Positions 1 to 7,097 of a stretch of 46,971 bases of DNA are shown one piece after another. Positions within the stretch are counted from its first letter, which is position 1, and every line of letters begins with the position of its first letter. Where the stretch lies: positions 1 to 46,971 of the forward strand of contig CAMTJT010000006.1 in the NCBI GenBank assembly GCA_947073285.1, given 5' to 3'. The notes under the pieces were generated by a model that had not been told where the DNA came from, ran no database searches, and saw only the letters and a program-made list of their open reading frames with translations. Origin of the DNA: an uncultured Clostridium sp. Its GTDB lineage: Bacteria > Bacillota > Clostridia > TANB77 > CAG-508. The translations under genes and the position numbers were made by a program.

Positions 1-368
1 TCATTGGTATTTGTTCCTTCTATGATAGACACATCAAATACATAACCATCTTCTGTAGTTACTTGGTAATACCCTTCTTCTTGTTTTTCTGCTTCTATGA
101 TATAGCCTTCTTTATTTTGTACTTGGTTAATAAAGTCTTCTAGGCTTGGTTTTCCTAGCTTTTCTAAAGCTACGGTAGCTTCTGACACATTAAATTTATC
201 TAGCAATTCTCCTATTCTGGTTTGCTCTTTTGAACGTTGTGCTTGATTAAAAATTCCTCCATCAGTTAGTACTAATTGAATGGTAATTCCTGCTAATATC
301 AAAAGTACCACTATGGTTACTACTAGTGCTATCAAAGTAATACCCCTATTTTGTATATTGTTTTTCAT
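1..368 (-). CDS. type IV prepilin-like protein, 3' end outside window
   Basis: The start ATG at 368 has a good ribosome binding site (AAAGGAG, about 9 bases upstream). The reading frame stays open to the window edge, so about 122 codons are visible. Residues 7-30 form a type IV pilin-like helix (RGITLIALVVTIVVLLILAG) with a short basic leader MKNNIQN in front, as in pseudopilins cleaved by a prepilin peptidase. The helix lacks the usual Glu at +5. The rest is hydrophilic. The gene lies at the left end of an integrated element; bases 310-320, which encode part of the helix, are repeated at the right end. The 5' part of this gene may therefore have been supplied by the element. Its role in surface or secretion machinery is inferred from the N-terminus only. 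Confidence 0.7.
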   Translation of the reverse strand, partial: MKNNIQNRGITLIALVVTIVVLLILAGITIQLVLTDGGIFNQAQRSKEQTRIGELLDKFNVSEATVALEKLGKPSLEDFINQVQNKEGYIIEAEKQEEGYYQVTTEDGYVFDVSIIEGTNTN

Positions 369-765
369 AATATTCAACTCCTTTAACTATTTTATTTTTC
401 CTTGTAACCAGCTTCATAACTAGATTATGAGCTTATAGTAAAATTGCTATTTTACCTTTTCTTACTTATTTGTGCATATTAGCTTTTTTCACTTTTTTCC
501 CTATAAAAATGGTATTTTTTTATAAGAAATATACATATAATATACATACAATATACACATAAAAAAGATATTATATGACAATTTAATCATCTATATTTTG
601 ACAATTATTTGACTATAATATCCTGTATATTTTGTATTCGTATATTTTATATTTCATTATTTTTCCTCCTCTTCTTTAGTGATTTTTTTAATTATAACAA
701 TAAGCTTTTTAAAAATCAATACTTCATCATGGTTTTTATTGATATTTTATTATATGTTATTCTTA
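369..765. other. AT-rich spacer inside the element
   Basis: Nearly 400 bases of very AT-rich sequence lie between the left prepilin start and the stop of the AlbA_2 regulator. I see no credible gene. The open frame on the plus strand here is low-complexity and has no ribosome binding site. Apart from the ribosome binding site of the prepilin gene at about 379-385 I can support no feature. Confidence 0.5.
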
Positions 766-2166
766 TTAATAATTATTTTTTCTATTTGTTATATACTTCT
801 GATTCTTGCTTTTCGGCTTGTCAGGTATTGTCATTTTTATTTTATTTTGCACTAATAGTGTTTTCAAATAATTCCTTTTAAATCTATCTATTCCTTTATA
901 TCCACAAAATTCTGCTATTTCTTTTGCTGTTTTTTCGCTTACACAAAATTCTAATATTTTCTTTTCTATGTTTTCATACGTCTTTTCATACGTCTTTTCA
1001 TACGTCTTTTCATTTTGTGTTAGTCCATATAACTCTTCATCTGTTTTTCTATAAAAAATCACCTTAAATCCACTTTTTCTAACTTCAAATTCTACTTTTA
1101 TATTAGAATTTCTACATTCTTCTGCTATTCTTTTTAATCCAGAACCCCATTTTTCAATATCCTTTGATAAATATAATGTATTTGCTATTATTGGGTTTCT
1201 TGGTATAGAAGCTTCTTTCCCATCTATAAAGTCTTTTGGTTCATATCCTTCAGGAAATTCTCCTGGGTTAAAGATTTCTATTCTATTTCTATATATCGCA
1301 ATTTCATTACTTTTAGGATTTTTAAAATCTCTGTGTATAATTGAATTAATTAAAGCTTCTCTAATTGCTGTCATTGGAATTTCAGGTATTTCTTCTCTTT
1401 CCATGCTTCCACTTTTAAAATTAACTGGCCATTTTATGTTTTTTCTAATATAACTTTCTCCTACTTCAATTATTTCAAATATGTTTCCAAAACTTTGATC
1501 TATATCTAAAAAAGTAAGTTTAGTTTCTGTAGCAAAAATAGCCATTTGCATTTCTAATTTTGCCTCTTTAGAAAATAAAACATATCCTGCATTTAATAAC
1601 TCTTTATTTCTATTAATTAATGATAACTTTGTTAATGTTTCTTCTTTATTAGTATAAGGGAAATTAATTCTTTTAGCTTTTCTTCCCTTTTCTATAAAAT
1701 CTTTTAACAATTTTTCTTCTATTTCTTTAATATCATGCTTTGAAATTTTACTTTCCCATTTTCCAATTTCACTTTCGTCTTTTAAAATGATTTTCCTGAT
1801 TTCCTTCATCGAAAGTTGTCTATCTTCATCTCCAACTCGCATATAAGCTCTTCCAAAGGCCAAATAAGGAATATCTTCGCCTTCAAATTCTACTAAAATA
1901 CATTCTTTATCATTTAGTTTAATTTTATTTACAATTGGATATATTTTGGGTTCTATATTCTCTGATATTGCTTTTGAAACCTCTCTTATGGTTTTGCTTG
2001 TAACTATTTGTCCAACAATTTCTCCATCATCTTTTATTCCAAAATATAATTTTCCACTTTGATGTTTATTTAATATAGACACTATTGAAATAATGCTTTC
2101 TTTCAATTCTCCTGTTGTCTTTTTAAATTCTACAGCCTCATTTTCCAAAAAATTTATATTAGCCAT
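766..2166 (-). CDS. AlbA_2 (Schlafen-type) and HATPase_c_4 domain regulator
   Basis: A 466-residue protein. Residues 1-125 look like an AlbA_2/Schlafen AAA-4 domain: EAVEFKKT near the start, then LYFGIKDDGEIVGQ, then RAYMRVGDEDRQLS. Residues about 265-375 resemble the HATPase_c_4 domain of 'RecG-like' transcriptional regulators (AIREALINSIIHRDF; IFNPGEFPEG; WGSGLKRI). The C-terminus looks like a winged helix (TAKEIAEFCGY). Between them, around residues 385-398, is a KTYE tetrapeptide repeat encoded by tandem 12-base units. Proteins of this architecture are common on mobile elements; most have no defined function. It is the last gene on the minus-strand arm of the element. Confidence 0.8.
   Translation of the reverse strand: MANINFLENEAVEFKKTTGELKESIISIVSILNKHQSGKLYFGIKDDGEIVGQIVTSKTIREVSKAISENIEPKIYPIVNKIKLNDKECILVEFEGEDIPYLAFGRAYMRVGDEDRQLSMKEIRKIILKDESEIGKWESKISKHDIKEIEEKLLKDFIEKGRKAKRINFPYTNKEETLTKLSLINRNKELLNAGYVLFSKEAKLEMQMAIFATETKLTFLDIDQSFGNIFEIIEVGESYIRKNIKWPVNFKSGSMEREEIPEIPMTAIREALINSIIHRDFKNPKSNEIAIYRNRIEIFNPGEFPEGYEPKDFIDGKEASIPRNPIIANTLYLSKDIEKWGSGLKRIAEECRNSNIKVEFEVRKSGFKVIFYRKTDEELYGLTQNEKTYEKTYEKTYENIEKKILEFCVSEKTAKEIAEFCGYKGIDRFKRNYLKTLLVQNKIKMTIPDKPKSKNQKYITNRKNNY
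971..1013 (-). repeat. 12-base tandem repeat inside coding sequence
   Basis: Three and a half copies of the unit TTTTCATACGTC (plus strand) encode repeated Glu-Lys-Thr-Tyr in the linker before the C-terminal domain of the AlbA_2 regulator. The unit length is a multiple of three, so changes in copy number would lengthen or shorten the linker without a frameshift. Confidence 0.9.
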
Positions 2167-2255
2167 AAGATTAATCTCCTATTTAATTTTAATTTCTTTT
2201 AAATTATAACATAGCTATTTAAAAATTTATAGTAATTTTATAAATTTTAACAATT

Positions 2256-2606
2256 TCATTTTAACTCTTTAGCATAATAATATATTCTTCCTTTTTTAGG
2301 TATTACTTTTACTAAAATAATATTTTTCTCATCAAGATACGCTATTTTAATAATATATTCAAGCGCTGGTCTTATATATTTTTTAATATTTTGGGCAATT
2401 TCTTGATATGACTTTTTTACCTTCTTTATACCTATTATCTCATTTTTCTCTTGGTTAACTCCAAAAATGATATAACCTACCTTTTCCATATTTGCAAATA
2501 GAGTTATTGTTTCTAAATATTCCTCTGGTTTTCTTAAATTTACTATTTTTTTAAAATCTATGTTATAGTCTATCTCTTCTATAAATTGATTTACTTTATC
2601 CATCAA
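2256..2606 (-). CDS. small AlbA_2-like protein
   Basis: A 116-residue protein whose pattern resembles a lone AlbA_2 domain: a central hydrophobic strand followed by YIIFGVNQEKNEIIGIKKV, then IAQNIKKYIRPALEY and a strand ILVKVIP. This parallels the first third of the next gene downstream, so the two may be related. The start follows AGGAGG with about 5 bases of spacing. No catalytic motif is visible. A partner or modulator of the larger regulator is possible but not shown. Confidence 0.55.
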   Translation of the reverse strand: MMDKVNQFIEEIDYNIDFKKIVNLRKPEEYLETITLFANMEKVGYIIFGVNQEKNEIIGIKKVKKSYQEIAQNIKKYIRPALEYIIKIAYLDEKNIILVKVIPKKGRIYYYAKELK

Positions 2607-2620
2607 ACCTCCTATATAGC

Positions 2621-2653
2621 AAAAGATAAGGTCTTTATCAAACCTTATCTTTA
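2621..2653 (-). terminator. hairpin between element genes
   Basis: AAAGATAAGGT and ACCTTATCTTT form an 11-base-pair stem around a loop of about 9 bases. On the minus strand it is followed by TTTTGC, a short T-run. It lies between the 2673-3005 gene and the ribosome binding site of the next gene, so it could act as a terminator or attenuator. Confidence 0.55.
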
Positions 2654-2672
2654 CTAAATATTAAATAAACCT

Positions 2673-3005
2673 TTATTCCTCTTTTATTAGCCTTTCAATT
2701 CCTTCTTTGATTGCTAAATTTAAGATAATATACTGTGGAATATTAAACTTTGACTTTAAATCCATTAGTATCTTTATAGATGACTTTCTAAAAATAACAG
2801 AATGTTTAGACAAATTTTTTATTTCCTGCATTCTAATTTCCTTTTTATCTGCAAATCCATATATACAAGCATTAATAATTTTACTAACCGATGCATCAAG
2901 TTCATTTTCAGATAAAATAACTAATTTGTCATATAACTCATCTTCTATTTGTACAGTCTTTTGTTCTAATTCATCTTTTCTCCATAAAGTATCTATTGAA
3001 TTCAT
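2673..3005 (-). CDS. unrecognised 110-residue element protein
   Basis: I do not recognise a family. The chosen ATG at 3005 follows AGGAAGTGG at a normal distance; an in-frame TTG 18 bases upstream is also possible. The protein is mostly helical and charged. It contains VQIEDELYDKLVILSENE, which resembles the strand and first helix of ribbon-helix-helix DNA-binding proteins, followed by further amphipathic helices. A DNA-binding accessory protein of the element is a guess from this pattern and from its position between the excisionase-like gene and the AlbA_2 genes. Confidence 0.5.
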   Translation of the reverse strand: MNSIDTLWRKDELEQKTVQIEDELYDKLVILSENELDASVSKIINACIYGFADKKEIRMQEIKNLSKHSVIFRKSSIKILMDLKSKFNIPQYIILNLAIKEGIERLIKEE

Positions 3006-3131
3006 AATTCCACTTCCTAACAATCTATAATTAATTATTATATTATATGTTATTGAATCACATTTTATAACATTTATTTATAATGTATTATAACCTCGTT
3101 AGGACATTGCTTCAATTAATATTCAGCTTAA

Positions 3132-3356
3132 TTATGCTATTTTTTGTGTAGGTACATATCCTATATATTCATAGAATAATTTAGGAGAAATATAATAAGT
3201 CCATTGTGAACTTAATTGTACTGCTACTCCAAATGGCAATCTATTATTCCTAAGACCTACTCTAATAAATTGTTCTGATTTCCCCATTAATTTTGAAGCT
3301 TCTTTTACTGAAATAGTTTTTGCTTCTAATTCTTCTAAGAATTCTTGAAATTCCAT
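3132..3356 (-). CDS. excisionase-like MerR-fold DNA-binding protein
   Basis: A 74-residue protein with a helix-turn-helix of the excisionase/MerR type: ISVKEASKLMGKSEQFIRVGL, then RLPFGVAVQ and a tyrosine-rich C-terminus (WTYYISPKLFYEYIG). The layout matches Xis proteins of Tn916-like and phage elements, which bend DNA for integrase and regulate nearby promoters. It is first in the minus-strand arm, has a good ribosome binding site (AGGAGGATGG region) and is preceded by a consensus promoter at 3433-3461. Confidence 0.7.
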   Translation of the reverse strand: MEFQEFLEELEAKTISVKEASKLMGKSEQFIRVGLRNNRLPFGVAVQLSSQWTYYISPKLFYEYIGYVPTQKIA

Positions 3357-3432
3357 TTTCCATCCTCCTTTCTCTATAAAAATGAAATAATGTTGTATGA
3401 GTTTGTATACATTTTTCTATTGTATAGCCAAT

Positions 3433-3461
3433 ATTATATATCATCTTTTTAATTATGTCAA
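3433..3461 (-). promoter_or_regulatory. sigma-A promoter for the excisionase arm
   Basis: On the minus strand a perfect -35 (TTGACA, 3461-3456) and a perfect -10 (TATAAT, 3438-3433) are separated by 17 bases. Copies of TTGTATA, read on the plus strand, lie around 3410-3426 just downstream of the start of transcription and again at 3513-3519 in the divergent promoter. They are candidate operator half-sites for the XRE repressor. Confidence 0.75.
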
Positions 3462-3491
3462 CACTTTTTATTCATTTTTTATGTATTATAA

Positions 3492-3520
3492 TTGACTTAT
3501 ATCAATTTCGATTGTATAAT
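3492..3520 (+). promoter_or_regulatory. sigma-A promoter for the XRE repressor
   Basis: TTGACT at 3492-3497 and TATAAT at 3515-3520 are separated by 17 bases. The -10 overlaps an imperfect palindrome (ATATCAAT TTCG ATTGTATA) that could bind the repressor, giving autoregulation. The ribosome binding site AGGAG follows at about 3530. Confidence 0.75.
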
Positions 3521-3544
3521 ATCTTTCATAGGAGTTGATGTTGT

Positions 3545-3916
3545 ATGAAAAATCGTTTACATGAATTAAGAACTGAACAAAATTTACACCAAGAACAGTT
3601 GGCAAAAGCTATTAGTTGTTCTCAACAATTAATTAGTAATTATGAAACTGGAAAGCTAAAAAGGTTGCCTGCTGATTTAGAAGAAAAAATCTGTAACTAT
3701 TTTAATTGTAGTCTTGATTACCTACGTTGCAGAACTAATATTAGGAATGAGGAAAGATATTCAAAAACACTGATAAAAATAGAAGCTCTCATAGAAGACT
3801 TTTATGCAAATTCTAATAAAAATAGTCAGCAAGATCTTACCGATGAAGAACTTGCTAACTTTCAAGAAATTCTGTCGCATTTCAAAGATATCTTACAGAA
3901 ATTTCCTAAATTATGA
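3545..3916 (+). CDS. XRE-family (Cro/CI-type) repressor
   Basis: A 123-residue protein. Residues 1-60 are a lambda-repressor-like helix-turn-helix (NRLHELRTEQNLHQEQLAKA, then CSQQLISNYETGK and a helix ending in LDYLR). The C-terminal half is helical and acidic, probably for dimerisation. It is transcribed away from the excisionase gene with a consensus promoter between them, the classic lysogeny-type switch arrangement, so it probably represses the minus-strand arm. Its 3' end overlaps a small opposing gene by six bases. Confidence 0.85.
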   Translation: MKNRLHELRTEQNLHQEQLAKAISCSQQLISNYETGKLKRLPADLEEKICNYFNCSLDYLRCRTNIRNEERYSKTLIKIEALIEDFYANSNKNSQQDLTDEELANFQEILSHFKDILQKFPKL

Positions 3917-4027
3917 TTTCTTATTTTGATTAGAATCATCTAATAATATTTTTATCAAAATAAGAATTGCGGAAAGTTCTATATGACTATCTTCTAATTC
4001 TTGAAGCATTTTTTTAAAATTTGACAT
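3911..4027 (-). CDS. small 38-residue protein, antisense to repressor end
   Basis: A short frame starting MSNFKKMLQELEDSH has a strong ribosome binding site (AAGGAGG, 9-10 bases before the ATG). It encodes an amphipathic helix rich in Leu and Ile with a charged tail. It runs toward the repressor gene and overlaps its last six bases. I do not recognise a family. The strong ribosome binding site and the position in the control region make it more likely real than chance, but no promoter was identified with certainty. Confidence 0.45.
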   Translation of the reverse strand: MSNFKKMLQELEDSHIELSAILILIKILLDDSNQNKKS

Positions 4028-4112
4028 AATATTGTACCTCCTTCTATTATATCACAAATAGAACAATTTTGCATTCCTCGTTCCATCGAAGATTAAGGAG
4101 GAATTAATTATT

Positions 4113-5276
4113 ATGAGAAATCCAAATGGATTTGGCTGTGTATATAAAGCAAATGGAAACAGAAGAAAACCTTATATCGCAAGAATTACGACTGGTTGGG
4201 ATGAAGAAACAGGAAAACAACTTTTTAAAATTATTGGTAGTTTTTCCTCTTCTACTGAAGCTAGAAACGCTTTAATAGAATACAATTCTGATCCTTATAA
4301 TATAGACTCTGCTAAGATAACATTCTCTGATTTATATGAAAAATGGTCAGCTGAAAAGTATCCTAAAATTAGTCAATCTATGATTTCAAGTTATCAAAAC
4401 GCTTATAACGCTTGTAAACCAATTCATGATATGCAATTTATTTTAATTAAAAAACTACATATTCAAACCGTTATAAACGATAGTAATAAAACCTATAGTG
4501 GTAAAGAGAGAATGAAAATGTTAATAGGTCAACTCTCTCAATTTGCAATAGAAAATGATATTGCAACAAAAGATTATTCTACTTTTGTTGATTTAGGAAA
4601 TAGACCAGATAAAATTCTTGATAGAGTTCCCTTTAAAGAAACAGAAATTAAAAAATTATATGAATCAGTTCATATATATCGTTATACTGATACTATATTA
4701 ATGATGATTTTCTCTGGCGTTCGTCCTAGTGAATTATTGCTAACCGAAACTGAAAATGTTCATTTAGAAGAAAATTATTTTATATGTGGTATCAAAAACT
4801 CTAGTAGCAAAAATAGAAAAGTTCCTATTAGTAGATTTGTAAAACCATTTTTTGAAAAATATTATCATGAAGCTATCGCCTCTGGCTCTAAATGGTTAAT
4901 TCAAAATACAGAAGGACAACAAATGAAATATAGTAACTACAATCGTGATAAATTCCATAAAATAATGGAAAGATTAGAAATGACTCATATGCCACATGAT
5001 GGTCGCCATTCATTTGCAACTTTCATGGATAGAATTGAAGCTAATAAGTTATGTACTCAAATAATTATGGGACATTCTCCTAAAGTTTTAATAGATAGTG
5101 TTTATATCCATAAAACTTTATTAGAATTACAATATGAAATTGATAAACTAGAAAACCTTTTCAACTTAAATGAAATGCTTTCTTTAATCAATGAACATTA
5201 TTGGAGAAATGAATCACAATTTTTAACTTTTGCTTCTCCCTCTCCATCGAAAATAATTCATACAAAGATAAGTTGA
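4113..5276 (+). CDS. int: tyrosine-type site-specific integrase
   Basis: A 387-residue phage/ICE-type integrase. Residues about 1-60 are an arm-binding domain (Tn916-like AP2 fold: GCVYKANGNRRKPYIARITTG), 65-170 a SAM-like core-binding domain, and 185-365 the catalytic domain. Catalytic residues visible are Arg in FSGVRPSELL, His-x-x-Arg in HMPHDGRHSFA, His in IIMGHSP, and the nucleophile Tyr in DSVYIHKT. The start follows AAGGAGG. The stop is 24 bases from an inverted repeat and about 90 bases from the right end repeat, as expected for an integrase beside its attachment site. Confidence 0.93.
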   Translation: MRNPNGFGCVYKANGNRRKPYIARITTGWDEETGKQLFKIIGSFSSSTEARNALIEYNSDPYNIDSAKITFSDLYEKWSAEKYPKISQSMISSYQNAYNACKPIHDMQFILIKKLHIQTVINDSNKTYSGKERMKMLIGQLSQFAIENDIATKDYSTFVDLGNRPDKILDRVPFKETEIKKLYESVHIYRYTDTILMMIFSGVRPSELLLTETENVHLEENYFICGIKNSSSKNRKVPISRFVKPFFEKYYHEAIASGSKWLIQNTEGQQMKYSNYNRDKFHKIMERLEMTHMPHDGRHSFATFMDRIEANKLCTQIIMGHSPKVLIDSVYIHKTLLELQYEIDKLENLFNLNEMLSLINEHYWRNESQFLTFASPSPSKIIHTKIS

Positions 5277-5301
5277 TTTTTCTAATTTTAAAGAGTTAGT
5301 G

Positions 5302-5361
5302 TTGTCGCTAATAGACTTATAATATACAAAAATCCTTGTAAGTATCTATTTTAAGCGACAA
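5302..5361. repeat. inverted repeat at the right end of the element
   Basis: TTGTCGCT at 5302-5309 and AGCGACAA at 5354-5361 form the base of an imperfect stem continued by AATAGA..CTTA against TAAG..TCTATT. It lies between the integrase stop and the 11-base end repeat. It could be an integrase or excisionase binding region, or a terminator of the integrase transcript. Confidence 0.55.
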
Positions 5362-5503
5362 GCACTACTATGGTTACCACCAACGCTATTAGCGTGATTC
5401 CGCTTGTTCTATTCATTTTGTTTACCTTTTGCTTCTTTTTCTCGTTCATTTTCCTCGTCTCCTTTTTTATATTTTCCTTTGTATTTTCCCCATCTTCTTC
5501 CAT
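5351..5503 (-). pseudogene. truncated prepilin-like gene, N-terminal fragment
   Basis: Read on the minus strand, a start (ATG at 5449 with an AAGGAG site, or ATG at 5503) leads into MNRTSGITLIALVVTIVVL and a stop at 5353-5351. The helix is nearly identical in pattern to the N-terminus of the prepilin-like gene at 1-368 but the rest of the pilin is missing. This is most simply the 5' end of the target gene left outside the element after integration. It may still be transcribed as a short leaderless peptide. Confidence 0.65.
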
Positions 5504-5647
5504 TTTTATACCTTACTTTTCTATTTATTTTTTAGTACTATATACTTAAATTTTAAGTATTCCATGAGATAGGCTTTTGCATATGCTATTTATAGATAAC
5601 TTATTTTATAGTATACTTTATCTTAAAATGAATGTAAACAAGAAAAA

Positions 5648-5683
5648 ACATTGCTTTGATTTATTACAAAGCAATGTTTTTTC
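5648..5683. terminator. bidirectional hairpin terminator
   Basis: ACATTGCTTTG (5648-5658) and CAAAGCAATGT (5667-5677) form an 11-base-pair stem, with TTTTTTCTTT on the right and an A-run on the left. It could stop transcription in either direction between the prepilin fragment and the 63-codon gene. Confidence 0.75.
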
Positions 5684-5838
5684 TTTACAAGCACTTTTTC
5701 TTACTCTCAAGCTGTTTTCATCTTCATTTCTGTAACTAAATTTGCAATTTCATTTCTATTTGTAACACAATTGTAATGAAAATGTCATATTACTTTGACG
5801 TTCTGCTATTTATCACTGCCAAAATATGGATATTATAT

Positions 5839-5867
5839 TTGCTTTTTTAAAATAGTTGTGCTATAAT
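5839..5867 (+). promoter_or_regulatory. sigma-A promoter of the 63-codon gene
   Basis: TTGCTT at 5839-5844 and TATAAT at 5862-5867 with 17 bases between them. The ATG of the downstream small gene is about 48 bases after the -10. Confidence 0.65.
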
Positions 5868-5915
5868 GTAATCTATACCTATTTATATAGGAATTTTGAG
5901 GAAGGACAAGATACA

Positions 5916-6107
5916 ATGTTTCATACTACTTTGAAAGAAGACACCTCTTCTTCCCTCACTCCCGCTATGTTGACAGAGCTCTATTTGAATGGAAAAGCAC
6001 TTTTCGTTCCAGAAGCTCTGCTTACCAAAGAACAAACTCGTTGGAGTGGTCGCATCTCTCAAGTTGTAAAACTGAGCGAGAATGAAAGCATCCTTATTTT
6101 GTCTTAA
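5916..6107 (+). CDS. orphan 63-residue protein
   Basis: The ATG at 5916 has a GGAAGG site 9 bases upstream; a further upstream in-frame ATG at 5856 lacks one and overlaps the -10. The product starts MFHTTLKEDTSSSLTPAML and contains YLNGKALFVPEALLTKEQTRW and a final strand VVKLSENESILILS. I do not recognise the family. It has its own promoter and terminator, so it is a single-gene unit. Base use is richer in G and C than in most neighbours, which may mean recent acquisition. The predicted fold is small and soluble, without a signal peptide. Confidence 0.6.
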   Translation: MFHTTLKEDTSSSLTPAMLTELYLNGKALFVPEALLTKEQTRWSGRISQVVKLSENESILILS

Positions 6108-6113
6108 TATTAA

Positions 6114-6145
6114 AGGCGAAGCAGTTCTTCTGCTTCGCCTTTTTC
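6114..6145 (+). terminator. strong terminator of the 63-codon gene
   Basis: AGGCGAAGCAG and CTGCTTCGCCT pair over 11 bases around a TTCTT loop and are followed by TTTTC. The stem is GC-rich compared with the surroundings. Confidence 0.85.
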
Positions 6146-6237
6146 TTGCTTCATTTCTCACTTCATTTTTTTACTTTATTTTCTTCTTGAGTCTTTCCCT
6201 ATATTTCTACTTGTATGAAATATAATTTTTTACTTTA

Positions 6238-6268
6238 CAAAAAAGAGATACTTTATAAGTATCTCTTC
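6238..6268 (-). terminator. spoVG terminator
   Basis: On the minus strand AGAGATACTT-ATAA-AGTATCTCT is followed by a T-run, eleven bases past the spoVG stop. Confidence 0.8.
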
Positions 6269-6278
6269 TCTATTTTTA

Positions 6279-6566
6279 TTATTCTGCTGATTCTGTATCT
6301 GAAGTTTCTTCAGTTTCAGGAGCTTCATAAGCTTCTAATATAGCTTTTTGAATTTTCTCTCTTGTTTCAGCATTGATTGGATGAGCTATATCCTTGAATT
6401 CTCCGTTAGGAGTTTTTCTGCTTGGCATAGCAATAAATAATCCATTTTGACTTTCGATAACTTTGATGTCATGAACAACAAATTCATTATCAAATGTCAC
6501 AGAAGCAACAGCTTTCATTCTGTTTTCTGAATTTACTTTTCTTAAACGTACATCTGTAATTTGCAT
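6279..6566 (-). CDS. spoVG: SpoVG, RNA/DNA-binding regulator
   Basis: SpoVG is a small nucleic-acid-binding regulator that affects asymmetric septation and other processes in Bacillota. The protein is 95 residues from the ATG at 6566 (ribosome binding site GGAAGGTGG). Family hallmarks are [47 protein letters not shown] and HPIN near residue 70. The C-terminal 20 residues are a variable acidic tail ([10 protein letters not shown]), a little longer than in Bacillus. It is a single-gene unit with its own terminator, divergent from murC. Confidence 0.95.
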   Translation of the reverse strand: MQITDVRLRKVNSENRMKAVASVTFDNEFVVHDIKVIESQNGLFIAMPSRKTPNGEFKDIAHPINAETREKIQKAILEAYEAPETEETSDTESAE

Positions 6567-6578
6567 TTTGTGTACCAC

Positions 6579-7008
6579 CTTCCGAGTTTATTTTTGTACA
6601 TTTTTTTCCTTATGTACATTTATATTATTCGCCACATTTTTATTTTTTCCTTCTTATTTTTACAAATTTTATTGTTTTTTTGTAAATATTTATTTTTTTA
6701 ATATAATAAATTATTTCTTACTACTTTAATAAAAACACCAACTATCTTACTCACACTTTTTATCAATCTATTATATACTATATTACTAAGATTTGTTTCT
6801 GTTTTCTTAAAAATATTTATTTAGTATCTTCTTCTGGCAAAAATTTAATTTAAAAACTAAGAAATATAGATAAAATACTTTGTTAATTCATTCTGCAGTA
6901 AATTGTAAACATTCTTAGTTTAATAAGAAGTTTAACTTAAATACATCTAAATAATTGATAAAATCATTATTTAGTAACTAAAGAAGATTGAAAAAAGAAA
7001 CAAAAATG
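6579..7008. other. AT-rich spoVG-murC spacer
   Basis: About 500 bases separate the two divergent genes. The spoVG promoter must lie near the left end; I could not pick a convincing sigma-H or sigma-A site for it. The murC promoter is at 7009-7037. No small gene with a ribosome binding site and no stable RNA structure was seen in between. Confidence 0.5.
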
Positions 7009-7037
7009 TTGAAAATTTCAAATAAACAGTATATAAT
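7009..7037 (+). promoter_or_regulatory. sigma-A promoter of murC
   Basis: TTGAAA at 7009-7014, a 17-base spacer and TATAAT at 7032-7037. The murC start is about 60 bases downstream. Confidence 0.75.
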
Positions 7038-7097
7038 AGGCAAAGTTAAGCATGATAAGGTAAGAAACACAAATATATTTTAAAGGAGTTGTATTTT

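Larger units (their letters stand above)
310..5377. mobile_element. integrated genetic element with tyrosine integrase
   Basis: An 11-base direct repeat (ACTATGGTTAC) at 310-320 and 5367-5377 lies in the coding sequence for the helix of two prepilin-like N-termini, one at each end. Between the repeats are an integrase, an excisionase-like protein, an XRE repressor with divergent consensus promoters, and accessory regulators, which is the usual content of a small integrative element or satellite. No conjugation, capsid or replication genes are visible. The repeat encodes a conserved hydrophobic stretch, so it could in part reflect pilin homology and not only recombination. The exact ends are therefore inferred. 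Confidence 0.6.

Noticed and set aside
609..881. Plus-strand open frame near the left end
   Set aside because: Low complexity, no ribosome binding site, and antisense to the 3' end of the AlbA_2 regulator gene.
3262..3444. 60-codon minus-strand frame over the excisionase start
   Set aside because: Overlaps the excisionase-like gene in another frame and covers its promoter region; no family likeness.
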